DNA from: Cucumis sativus
Lineage: Eukaryota > Streptophyta > Magnoliopsida > Cucurbitales > Cucurbitaceae
Assembly (NCBI RefSeq): GCF_000004075.3
Contig: NC_026656.2
Location: forward strand, 15,438,001 to 15,502,000
Reading direction: 5' to 3'
DNA length: 64,000 nucleotides
A program made the position numbers and the translations under genes. Positions 25,206-36,400 of the stretch are shown here, in pieces. Under the pieces are notes generated by a model that saw nothing but the letters and a program-made list of their open reading frames with translations, was not told the DNA's origin and ran no database searches. Position 1 is the stretch's first letter. Each line of letters opens with the position of its first letter.

Positions 25206-25765
25206 TAAAGAGGTGCAAGATAAAAATAAAACAATTAAACCCTTCAAAAACAAGTTTTGGGATAAAAAAAATGAGTATGTGGCATCACTGGTCACTTTTT
25301 GTGGAAATTTTTTTCAATATTATTCAAAATGAGACTATCTAGTAGTCAGATTTGAATTTTCGATACTTTTCACATTGTTCTAAATTGGGTCGTTTCTTTG
25401 TAAGCTATAGCATGGACATTTTTAGAACCGTTTTGGGTGCTACCATAATACATCACTAAGGAGCACCAGTCTCGACCATTATGCAATTTTCTGTGTCATA
25501 GAGTAATGCAAAAGATAGGATGTCGCACTTATCAACCCACAATCATTGAGTTAAAGAGGTGCAAGATAAAAACAAAAAAAAAAATTAAAATAAACGCTTC
25601 GAAGACAAGTTTTGGGACAAAAATAAAACATGAGTCTTAGAGCATCATGGATCAGGTTTTAGTTTTTGTGGGGAAAAAAACTTTAATATTACTCAAAATG
25701 ACACAATCTAGTAGTTAGATGTGAATTTTCGAAACTTTTTAACATTGTTCTAAATTGGGTCGATC
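25206..25765. repeat. Pair of ~190-bp direct repeats
   Basis: Copy 1 (about 25206-25393) and copy 2 (about 25554-25763) both begin taaagaggtgcaagataaaa. They share acaagttttggga, tctagtagt.agat and cattgttctaaattgggtcg. They are diverged and 348 bp apart. Copy 1 starts exactly at the outer edge of the LTR. Nature unknown, probably an old non-coding repeat. Confidence 0.8.
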
Positions 25766-28700
25766 CCAATTAATTTTCTACTTTGTAACAATGTTTCATT
25801 TATGTCAATGGTTAGGTTGGAACAAGATATAAGCGTTAGGTATGAAAACGGGTCATGTTTGTTTATTTTTCTAGAAAAAAAAAATTGACATAATCCAACT
25901 CAAATTTGGTTTCACAAAGAAGTTGTTCGACTTGACTCGGAAAAAAATTAGAAACAAAGAGGAAGACCTTGAACAACCTAAATTTGATAGAATTTAGGTA
26001 ATGAAAATGATTTGAAGATCCATGAATGTGAAGGGCAGCTCAATTAGATATGAAGTACATAATGATCATGTTGATTATTATTGCATGCATTTAGGTTTGA
26101 AAACCATGAAGTATTGAGAAAACATAAAAGTGAAATTCAAAGTTTAATTTGGATGATTGGATGTTTTTGTTGAATATGATTTGGGATAGACACTATTTTT
26201 CCACCTCTCTTAATTCATCATTCGCCAAATGGCTACACAATTATATACATCCAATATATAAGAGATATATAATGATGAACAATGTTTCAACTTTAATTAA
26301 AGTGATGGAATCATGGAAATATATGTAAGAACGATGAGTTCGCATGCCAAATTGCCATAAACCACTCCATCTTCATTGATTTCATAAGTTATATGATAAC
26401 CTTTTCTTTTTCTGTTTTTCATTTTTTACTATAGATTTTTTAAATTATTAATTTCATTTTTCGTTTTCAATTTTTGAAAAGAATAAACATTAGTAAGATT
26501 GAAGATAAACCCAAATAAACATTGGCCCAACATAAGATAAAACCCCATTATTAGCAAAATGGGCTCATATGGGCTGTAAGCTTATAAGGGTAACTACCCA
26601 CGTGGGTCATGTCTATCGTGCGGTCAGCCGTCAACTCCATAATGGGTTGGAATCTTTTTGGATCTGGGCTAATTGGGCCAATTGGGTTTGCTCCATTTAT
26701 CTTTAAAGCTATGTTTGCTCCATTTGAGTCTTGCACTCATCCGTATAACTCCAAAAGGCACTTGAGGCTTCTAAAGCTAGCTAGATTTTCTCTATCAATA
26801 AACAAACTTGAAGACAAAGTTAGTAAATTGGATTAAGTGATTTTAGTTTCATTAGAGTGACCTAAAGTAAAAAAGTAGGAGATGAGATCTTCTGGTTTAG
26901 GGATACACAGAGTCGTCCTAAGATTGATTTTGTGGAGTGAGTGGGCATCCCATTGGGTTTAACCAAACAACATCTAGAGATGTGAGAAAGGGTTGAAATA
27001 GTTGGATGGAAGAAAGAGAGATGAATGGAAAGGAAGTAAGTATTCACGGGGTAACAAAAGTTTGATATTATTAAAAAAGAAAAAGAAAACAAAGAGTTGA
27101 AAACATGGAAATGAGTTGTAAGGAAGGAGTGATGGAAAAGTTTGGTTGGGTACCCATTGACCACAAAACAATGGTTCACGGGTGCCTTTACACTCTCTCA
27201 CTACATCCTTTTTTTAATCACACATTCCAACAAACACTAAGGCCATTTTTCTTTTAACAAACATATACAATTTACATTATTGATATCTTTTCAATATTTA
27301 ACACAATATTATATATATATATATATGAAAATTTGTATGGATGAAAAATGAATCATAACGAAATCAATTTATTTAACTATTTTAAAAAAAACATTAATTT
27401 CAAATAAAAACAAAGGAAAGAAAATTGATGTATAATTTCCACACATAAATAGTTTTAGGGCAAAGGACAAAATAGAAATAGGTAACTTTTGAGGACAACC
27501 AAGCAATTTTTGAAAAAGTGAAGAAGAGCTGAATCTTCTCTTTTGCTCTCATCCACAAAAAAGATTTGCCCATTTTTTTCATCTATTTTTCCTTCAATTT
27601 TAACCTTTTGTTTGAATAGGAATTAATTCTCCACCACACAAAATAATGAAAAGCTCATAAATCCAAATGCCTTTCTTACAAAAATATAATAACACTAATC
27701 ACCCTTCAATTTTTGTGGTCCACTAGTTTTGCATGTAAATCCAAATCTTTGGACCCATGGGGTGGAAAAATTGAATAAATATCTAAATTTTTAACATACT
27801 TTATACTAAATATCAATTCATACAAAAATAGATTATAAATGTAAAGGAGTACTGTATAGAATAGAGAAACACCTCAAATTAACTACATAATTTTAATTAA
27901 CATTTAAGTTAACTATACATTATTGTTTACTACATGTAACATTAATACATAATAGAGAGAAAGTTTACCAAAAGAATGTAAATTGAACTTATGGGTTCAC
28001 TTGCATGGTAAAATTAGTAGTTACAAAGTAAAAATGTTATTATTATCATCCCTATTAATAAACCTTTCTTGTTGGCTAAAATAATAACAAAGACATGATT
28101 GAGTATTAATTTAGGAAACCACATAATAAAAGTGCTAAGAAATAGAAGGGATATGTTATATTACTTTATAGTATTGAATCAATTATAAAGGTGAATGACA
28201 AAAAATAATGGAGTTAGATTAGAGTAATGTATGGTCATATGTACTTAATAATTAATTATTCTTTTACATTATGTCATGTTTTTATTTATTTATTTATTTT
28301 TTTTTGGTCCAATTCATCTAATTATCAATACATTAAACTTAATTATTCAAGTTCCTTTTGACATTAAAACTCATCATTTTAACTCTATGAAAGGATTTGG
28401 ATGAAATGTGCAGTTGTAAGATTCCTTACCATATCAATTAGCTATTTGTATTTTTAATTTGATAGGATGATGTAATTATCATTCTACTACATAATAATAC
28501 AATTGAATGAAGATTGATACAAACAAAAAGTAGTTGCAAATATAGCAATCAAACCTAAACAATAACTCATCATCTTTCAGTCTCTAATAAGTTTGAAGTA
28601 GTAAGAAAAAAGAAAAGAAATGAAATGAAAAAACAAAACACTAAGAATAATTATATTTAAAGAAGAGATAGAATGCCAATGTTGGCATATTGAGAGAGAG

Positions 28701-28817
28701 AGAGAGAATGAGAATGTGAAGAAAACAGTGTGTGTGTGTGTGTGTGTTTAAGGGCTTAGAAAGAAAGCAGTGAGCTGAGTTAGTAAGAAAAACCCAAATC
28801 AGAAGAAGATAACTGAA
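25766..28817. other. AT-rich intergenic region before ABCG gene
   Basis: No supported gene. 26525-26720 is somewhat GC-richer (GGGCTAATTGGGCCAATTGGG) but has no recognisable product. 26900-27200 is purine-rich on the plus strand. The stretch just before 28818 is the ABCG leader, with GA (about 28692-28706) and GT (about 28729-28747) microsatellites. Confidence 0.55.
28691..28747. repeat. GA and GT microsatellites in ABCG leader
   Basis: A GA run followed 20-odd bases later by nine or so GT units, about 70-125 bp upstream of the ABCG start codon. They are probably in the 5' UTR. They are length-variable tracts and good candidates for marker use. Confidence 0.85.
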
Positions 28818-30680
28818 ATGAAGAAGCAAGAAGAAGAACAACATCAAGAACAAGAAGGATGCGACATTGAAGCCATAGGAATCACCTACAAGATTCAAAT
28901 CCATAACTCCAAATCCCCATTTCTCAACTTCTTCTCCACCTCAAAACCCTCCCTCCGCCATCGCCATGTCCTTTCCGACGTCAATTGCCAAGCCAAATCC
29001 TCCCAAATCCTTGCCATTGTCGGCCCCAGCGGTGCCGGAAAATCCACTCTCCTCCAAATCCTCGCCGGCAAAACCACCCCTCACGGCGGCTCCCTCCTTC
29101 TCAACCACCTCGCCGTCGACCCTTCCTATATCAACCGAATCTCCGGCTACGTCCCTCAAAAAGACTCCCTTTTCCCTCTCCTCACTGTCGAAGAAACTCT
29201 GACCTTCACCGCCCGCCTCCGTCTCTCCCTCCCTTCTGCCGTCCTCACCGCCAAGGTTACTTCTCTGATCGACGAACTCGGTCTGACCCATGTCGCCCGT
29301 TCCCGAGTCGGCGACGACCGAGTCCGTGGAATCTCTGGCGGCGAGCGGCGGCGGGTTTCAATCGGCGTGGAAGTGATTCACGACCCCAAAGTTCTTATTC
29401 TTGACGAACCCACTTCCGGTCTCGACAGCACTTCCGCTTTTCAGATCATCGACATGCTGAAAACAACCATGGCTGAAGCTCAGCGAAGAACCATCATTCT
29501 TAGCATCCATCAACCTGGATTCAGAATCGTGAAGCTTTTCGATTCCATTCTTCTTCTTTCCAATGGCTCTGTTTTACACCATGGCTCTGTCGAACATCTC
29601 GGACTCAACCTCACTCTAATCGGCCTTCAACCTCCTCTTCATCTCAACATTCTCGAATTCGCCATTGAATCCATCGAAACAATCCAACAAACCCCAAATC
29701 AAACCCAATTGTTAATCCCTCACTCCCAATTAAAACCCCCTAAATTCACCCTGCAACAGCTATTTCAACAATCCAAAGTCATCGACGAGGACACCATCAA
29801 AATCGGAATCCACAAATCAATCCCTCACCATTTCGCCAATTCCCCATTCAAAGAAACGGCCATCCTCATGCACAGATTCTCCAAGAACATAATCAGAACA
29901 AAGGAGCTTTTCGGTTGCAGAACAGTACAAATGTTGGTAACAGGGCTTGTTCTTGGTTCAATTTTCTACAATCTCAAATTCGATTTAATTGGTGCTGAAG
30001 AACGCGTGGGGTTATTCGCCTTCATTCTCACATTCCTATTAACAACCTCGATCGAAGCCCTCCCAATTTTCTTACAAGAAAGAGAGATTCTAATGAAAGA
30101 AACCTCCTCAGGTAGTTACAGAGTATCCTCATACGCCATAGCCAACGGATTAGTATACCTTCCGTTTCTACTAATCTTAGCAATTCTGTTCTCAATTCCA
30201 TTATACTGGCTAGTGGGGCTTAACAGAAACATAATAGCGTTTCTTCATTTCATGCTGTTGATATGGCTGATTCTATACACAGCAAATTCAGTGGTGGTTT
30301 GTTTCAGTGCATTAGTGCCAAATTTCATAGTGGGGAACTCAGTGATATCGGGGGTAATGGGTTCGTTCTTCCTGTTCTCGGGGTATTTCATATCGAACCA
30401 GGAAATACCAAAGTATTGGATATTTATGCATTACATATCAGTGTTTAAGTACCCATTTGAAGGGTTTTTGATAAATGAGTTTTCGAGATCAGGGAAGTGT
30501 TTGGAAATGATGTTTGGGGAATGTGTAGTGAGAGGAGAGGATGTGCTGAAGGAAGAAGGATACGGGGAAGAAAGTAGGTGGAGAAATGTAATGGTAATGG
30601 TGGGGTTTGTTTTGATCTATAGATTTGTTTCTTATGTTATTCTTAGATGTCGATGCTGCAGGAAAACTGGTTTTGTTTAA
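28818..30680 (+). CDS. Half-size ABCG (WBC) transporter, ABCG10-like
   Basis: Intronless 620-residue ABC transporter with the reverse order, nucleotide-binding domain first, of the ABCG/White subfamily. Walker A is GPSGAGKS (69-76), the Q-loop is at Q114 in YVPQKD, the signature is ISGGE (172-176), Walker B is VLILDEP (192-198), followed by SGLD and H-loop H231. From about residue 355 come six membrane segments. They include the conserved FAFILTFLL and EREILMKE blocks, YWLVGL, and GSFFLFSGYF followed by the YW.FMHY.S.FKYPFE re-entrant motif. The C-terminus is Arg/Cys-rich. Overall it matches the ABCG4/8/10 intronless clade, whose members move hormones and other small lipophilic compounds; the substrate here is unknown. 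The start at 28818 is the first ATG after the microsatellite leader. All catalytic motifs are intact. Half transporters must dimerise. Confidence 0.95.
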   Translation: MKKQEEEQHQEQEGCDIEAIGITYKIQIHNSKSPFLNFFSTSKPSLRHRHVLSDVNCQAKSSQILAIVGPSGAGKSTLLQILAGKTTPHGGSLLLNHLAVDPSYINRISGYVPQKDSLFPLLTVEETLTFTARLRLSLPSAVLTAKVTSLIDELGLTHVARSRVGDDRVRGISGGERRRVSIGVEVIHDPKVLILDEPTSGLDSTSAFQIIDMLKTTMAEAQRRTIILSIHQPGFRIVKLFDSILLLSNGSVLHHGSVEHLGLNLTLIGLQPPLHLNILEFAIESIETIQQTPNQTQLLIPHSQLKPPKFTLQQLFQQSKVIDEDTIKIGIHKSIPHHFANSPFKETAILMHRFSKNIIRTKELFGCRTVQMLVTGLVLGSIFYNLKFDLIGAEERVGLFAFILTFLLTTSIEALPIFLQEREILMKETSSGSYRVSSYAIANGLVYLPFLLILAILFSIPLYWLVGLNRNIIAFLHFMLLIWLILYTANSVVVCFSALVPNFIVGNSVISGVMGSFFLFSGYFISNQEIPKYWIFMHYISVFKYPFEGFLINEFSRSGKCLEMMFGECVVRGEDVLKEEGYGEESRWRNVMVMVGFVLIYRFVSYVILRCRCCRKTGFV

Positions 30681-31907
30681 CAGAAATGAAGAAGAACGAA
30701 GATGAAGAAGATGAAGAAGATTGAAGATCGAAGAAGAAGAATAAGGACAAAAAAAAATCTCTCTCTTCACGAGTTTGGATTTGAAAGATGCTCTTAGTTC
30801 ACGTGGTAGTTTTAATTGTAGCCAAAGGTTATACTCACACGTGTTTCTTTGTTCTTTCGGATTTTTATTTTTATTTTTTGCCCTTTCTCTCTAACTATAT
30901 ATATATATATAATATATGTAAAATTTTCTTTTAAATTAACAATTTGGTGTGTGGTTTGTTCATCTAAGTTCAAATTTATTCAACCAATTATTTAGTAGAG
31001 AAAAGCTTAAATGGTGAAAGTGATTTTAAGTAATCAAAATTTCTTCTTACAAAAATTGTGAAGTATCATGAATATTTCTTTTACATAATTCTTTTCTTCG
31101 GTAAAAGATAAGTTCAGGTTAAACAAAACTATTTTTTTATTTATTTGCCAAATATGATATTTAACATATTATTACTTATGAAACACAAATAAAAGAAAGA
31201 AAGAAAAAAAGATCTGTAAACATAGATTCAGAAATCCATATTAATAGAGATAAATCGTGTTAATACCATTAAAACATACATGCTTTGAAAGAACTAATTT
31301 CAAATGTTAGTTGTTTTAGGAAAAGAACAAGCAAAACCGAGAACAATGACTAAGCAAACAAAACGTAGATCCAATCACAACTTTCATATATGCGTGAGTA
31401 GTGTCACCTCATTTCAACAACAATCATGGTTCAAGATTTGATTTAACTAACAATTCTATTCATCACTCCCTAACTATAGAATCACCAATTCAATCAATTA
31501 TATCACCATCAAAGAAAGAAAAAAAATGGTAAAAAGTATTTTTATTTTTGAATAATTGAAATGCTCCATAGTTTTCAACCTTTAATAGTTTATTTAACAA
31601 AAATTGTAAAACATAGAAATATATTCTAAATAAAATAAACGACATATATCTCACAACTCCACCTTAACAAATTTAACACTTGAAAATAAACATCATGAAT
31701 GAAGACTAAAAATCCAAACTTTCAAAATTAATAAAAAAAATTCTCAAATTTGAATGATTTTTAGAAAAGCTCTACAAATAGTGTCTCTTCCCAAACTCGG
31801 TTATTCCAATTCTTTTTCTTTACCGTTATTTTCCCCCTTCTTCATCAATAATTTATAAAACACTCTCCCAAATTCCATCCCCACCCCATCCCTTCTTCTA
31901 TAAAACA
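30681..31907. other. ABCG 3' flank and intergenic DNA
   Basis: The first 60 bp are a GAAGAA-rich 3' UTR. No further gene. A copy of the direct repeat actatagaatcaccaattca lies at 31473-31504 (see the repeat entry around the DMP relic). Confidence 0.6.
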
Positions 31908-32529
31908 ATGGACAAACACACGGTAACCTCCGATGAACTTCTCGGAATCAAAATCTACACCGAAGAACACGCCAACGGCGGTGGGCGGAAAAGACGAGCA
32001 ATGGCAAAAGGAATGCAAAAAACACGCTCAAAAACCTCAATGCTAGCTAGTAAACTTCCTTCCAACCGGCACTCTCCTAACCTTCGAAATGCTTCTGCCG
32101 TCGGTCTCCGGCAAGGGGGAGTGCACGCGGGTGAACACGATGATGATATATAAACTTCCTCTTGGGCTTATGCGCTTCTATCCTGTTTCTTGTTTCACTT
32201 CACAGACAGTTTCAAATTAGGCGTGGACGGGAAAGTTTATTACGGGATCGTGACGCGGAGAGGGCTGGCGGTGTTCAAGACGGGGTTGAGTGAGGTGGAA
32301 GTGGCGAAGGAGGAGAGGTTATGGAAAGCTTTCCTTTGATGGTGGGAAGCATTTGTAGTGCTTTGTTTTTGGTGTTTCCTAATACTATATATTATATGGT
32401 ATTGGTTGTATGGCTAATTGACTCTATTACCCCCCACCTTTTTTTTCTTTTTCTTAATTGTTAGGATTTTTTTAATAATTATTATTCTAATTTTACTAAA
32501 CTATAATCACCAATTCAATCAATTATATC
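31473..32529 (+). repeat. Direct repeats bracketing the DMP pseudogene
   Basis: atcaccaattcaatcaatta followed by tatc occurs at 31481-31504 and again at 32506-32529. Each is preceded by aactata and followed by a purine-rich AAAGAAAGAAAAAAA-type stretch ending in TTGG or TGG. The second copy is itself partly repeated just downstream (32530-32583). The two copies flank the pseudogene about 1 kb apart. Confidence 0.8.
31908..32339 (+). pseudogene. DUF679 (DMP) membrane-protein pseudogene
   Basis: Remnant of a DMP (DOMAIN OF UNKNOWN FUNCTION 679 membrane protein) gene. Frame 1 from ATG 31908 gives the N-terminus through MAKGMQKTRSKTSMLA. The next frame gives NFLPTGTLLTFEMLLPSVSG, the hallmark 'LPTGT' start of the first membrane region. 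A further frame gives LGLCASILFLVS, and then another gives FTDSFKLGVDGKVYYGIVTR to a TGA at 32337-32339. So at least three frameshifts are needed (near 32050, 32150-32160 and 32185-32200). The protein also stops before the second half, since the last two membrane helices and the FVHA-type motif are absent. Intact DMPs are about 200 residues with four helices. Sequence is GC-richer than the surroundings, as expected of former coding DNA. It could alternatively reflect sequencing errors, but the truncation would remain. Confidence 0.85.
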
Positions 32530-33485
32530 TATAAAAGAAGAAAAAAATTGGTTATATCTATAAAAGAAGAAAAAAAATTGGTTGTATGGTCGTGTATGTT
32601 GCCATGGCCTTTGTTAATTCTTCGAAACTAGAAAGAACAAAGATCTCACATATTCATACAGGTGGAAAAGATAGAAACATGCATCGTTTTGATTGAAACT
32701 TCTTTTATTGATAGAGGACGAAAAAACAAATACAAGTAGTCATACACCTAAAAAACGATCATCCAAATCAAAAGATATGACCTAGAAACTATCCATTTCT
32801 CATGTGTCGTCAAATTTTGCCTAATTGCTTCTTAGAGATAGTTTGTTTTAGCTCCATTTTCGTCCTTACACTCAATTGTGCTTCTTTGATGCTTAAAACC
32901 AGTAAAATAATCAAACATAATAAGAACCTAGAATTAAGTGAAGCTAGATAACATATTTATGGTGCTATCATTTATTTACCATTTCACACTATAATTTTAT
33001 TATTTCTAGTTTATCTTACCAAGCCAGTGTCAATTTTCTTTTCTCATTCTCAATGTTCTTTTATTTGCTTCAAAAATTCAATTTGAAAAAAAAAAATGTG
33101 AGAAAGTTGAGAATTGAAGAGGAAAAAAAAGAACAAAATTAGTTTTTTTTTTTGTTTATTTGATTAATTAATTCAAGAATGTTGATTATGTTTGAGTATT
33201 GACATGAAATATTTATCGAAAAATTAGGAAGAATTTTCATCATTTGTTGAAATCAAAGTAAGGCTCTCTCTAAAAGTGCTTGTAAAATTTGGTAACAAAA
33301 TAGGGTTTAAACCAAAAGATTATAAAAGAAGAAAAAATAATAATTACTAATAATTAATTAACATTGTTGGGGCAGCCCAAAGAACGGTTGTGACCTCCAT
33401 TGCAGAAACAGAAGAACAAAGCTCATTTGGTTGTAAAACCAATAGAACGAATCGAAAGCCTCCCTTGAGAGTTATACAGTTGAAA
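32340..33485. other. Intergenic between DMP relic and PAXX-like gene
   Basis: AT-rich, no exon recognised. Contains the second direct repeat (32506-32529) and a duplicated ataaaagaagaaaaaaa tract. The final 100 bp (from about 33370) are GC-richer and are likely the transcribed leader of the next gene. Confidence 0.55.
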
Positions 33486-36400
33486 ATGGAGCTTCAAGAT
33501 TTTGCGCCAATTTTTGGTAAACCCACCAGAGTGGAGTGGGTAAACAGGGGTTCACTTTCTTTGCTCCAATTTTTGTTCCATGTTTATTCTCCAAATCCTT
33601 CGCACCTCAGATTTCTTGTTACTGATTTTCATTCTAACACTTGGGAATCCACCAAATCAGCTTTCCAGCTTGAGGATATGGTGGGCATCTTTGATTTCTC
33701 CCTGTACGTCGTCTCTTTGTTGCATCCTTCTTCTTTGATTTCTATTAATATGTTGTTCTTGCTTCTTTTTTTCCTCTTAGCAAATGATGAAATGGGATTG
33801 TTTTTTAGAATTTGTTGGTGCGAAAAGCTCTACTATTTTATGTAATCTTTGATACAGAGAGATGACATTGGAATTGGAGGGGCTTTTTCAGAGTTTGTTG
33901 ATTATATTGTTGCATCTATGAAATTTGGAGATGTAAGGCTTTGTATGGAAGGACAATCGGGGAAAGATGGTAATCTTCCTGATATGTAACTAATTCAAAT
34001 TCTCTTTCCCATTCAATATATTGTGAAACTCACTCCTTTTTTTATTATTCTACAGGTGCAGCATCTGTCAAACTAATTGCTCAGAAATCAAAGGGAATGC
34101 CTGTATTTTCCATTTCTCTCACAAAACTTGTTGACTCTGCTGCTGCTGAAGCTATGGCAACTATGTCCTTGGGGCTTTTTAACTCATTAAAAGAAAAGGA
34201 GTGTTCACTTATGAAAGGTTTTCATCGCTTATCTATAGACTGCCTATATTCTGTGCTATAGTCATCAAATATGTCGATATCGTTTGGTTAGAAAAAAAAA
34301 GAATACATTTTTATAGTGTTTGAACAGAAGGAAAGATGTTGGAGGTTCTTATGAAATATAGTGATCGGGTGGGCTCAGTGTGTGGATCATTCTAATTAGA
34401 TGGAAGGATAGGCATCTTTAGTTTCTTTTCCCTTTTTGTTCCATCTAGATTTTGGTATTTGGCTTTCATTTCTCTCAAATAACTTCTCACAGCATTCTAC
34501 AAAATTGTTTGGTATTTTGTTAAGGCCTTAGCCACAATTTTATTTATCAACTATGGGGAAGGATTTGAGAGTTCCCCAATCTCTCCACACTACTCTAATG
34601 AGAGTCTATACCAAAATCATTTAGCCAAAAAGATACCCACCCCCAACATTCACAATACCTAAATAGGCAAACTCTAAGAAAGCTAACAGAATACTTGGCC
34701 CCACTTTAACAGTCATACTCCTAAGGGCCCACCTTACGGGAAATTACTAACTAACTCTCAATCATTCTTTCTTCTTCCCACTTTTATTCCTATGTGAATA
34801 CACCTTTACTATGGGGGGTCTATCAAATTTGTATCTGAACATTGGCATGTTGCATTTTTTGTTATGAATTATGCATATACAAAATAATTGTCTTATATTC
34901 AAATGGATATATTAGAATGTGTCAACTCTCCGGTGTGTCTGTGAACTTTAAGAATACCTAATTTTGGTTCCATTCGTATGTGATGGGCCAATCCAGTCAA
35001 GCTGATTTGAAGTAGGGAAATAAACACAGTACTCTCAATCAAATCTGTCTTGGGAAGCTGTTTCTTTTTAGTCTCCCATTGGTGTGGTTTTGTAGGACTG
35101 ACTCAAATATCATGTGCGAACTGCTTGAAAATGTTTGTACTTGAAAATTACTTTGTTTAGACTTTAGGGTACCGTGTTTATTGAACAACAAACTACGTGA
35201 TGTACATGGTTTTAGTTTTTCTTTCTTTATTATTATTATTTTTTTTTGGTAACTGTGATAGCATAGTTTGATGTAATATTCATTTATAGGTTAAATTTAG
35301 AACAAGATTTTTCTCAGAAATGTTCAATTTTTTGCATGCTTGCATTGAAACTTAGCATCTGTAGCATTGACTTTTCTCCTATACTGTTCTTTCAGAACAA
35401 GAGCACTCCCTTCAGTTGACAACCATGATATCAACTGAAAAGGTATATCCATCTTCGTCTTGCACCACTGTAAATAAATATGATACATGGTGATGGGCAC
35501 TTTTAGTTTTATACTTATCGATAGACTTCATTAATAAATACATTTAATAATACACAATATAACGATAACAAGATTTCTTCTGATTTCTTCTCTTCCACAG
35601 CCTCTCTTATATATCAGAACTCAAACAGTTTACTCTAGTCAATACTGTTCCCTGTTATTAGTCTGCATATGTTTTGTTAATTTTTACTTCCTTTGAAACT
35701 TTATTTATTAAATGTTAATAAGAAAAAAGATTAAAAATTAAAAATGAAGAACACGGATGTTCTTTATGTCTCACTTATTCTTTCATTATATATGACCTCA
35801 TGTAACTTTGTTAGCCATTTCTTGGTTGAAAAACATTTTCCATTACAATACCAATTGCTTCCTTATCCCCTATGGATTCAACTCATGGGTCTTTGAGTTT
35901 CTCTATTTTTGTATTAAACATTTCTTATTTGAGATTATACTTTTTGTTGATGTCAGGAAAAGAACGAAAATATCCAAACTCAGCTCGGGCAATATAGAAA
36001 GAAACAGAAGTTACAAAATATGAATGCCTCAAATTCTCCTGGTATGTTCCTATAATCAATCCATTTAAGGTATTATGAAATTATATGTTATGTACTAAAG
36101 GACTGATCGATTTTTTCCGTTCTTCACAGATAAATCTGGCGTACATAATATTGGCTTGACAAAAGCCACCAATCGTGTGGTGCCAGTACACCGGAGGTCG
36201 GTTTCTCAAAGTTACATTCATCACATAATTCAATTGATTTATTCCCAATACTAATAGATGTACTTAGCATTGTATTTGAACAGGGCGAAAGCTAGGGGTG
36301 CCCTTCTGCAAGACTCTGAAGATGACAATGGTAGGTAGAGAAGTTGAATGTCTTGTATCCAATCTAGTTTTGTACAGAATTTTGATTTCTGAAAAGCTGC

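Noticed and set aside
33390-33485. Longer N-terminus for the PAXX-like gene from 33390
   Set aside because: The first codon there is GTG, not ATG; the first in-frame ATG is 33486.
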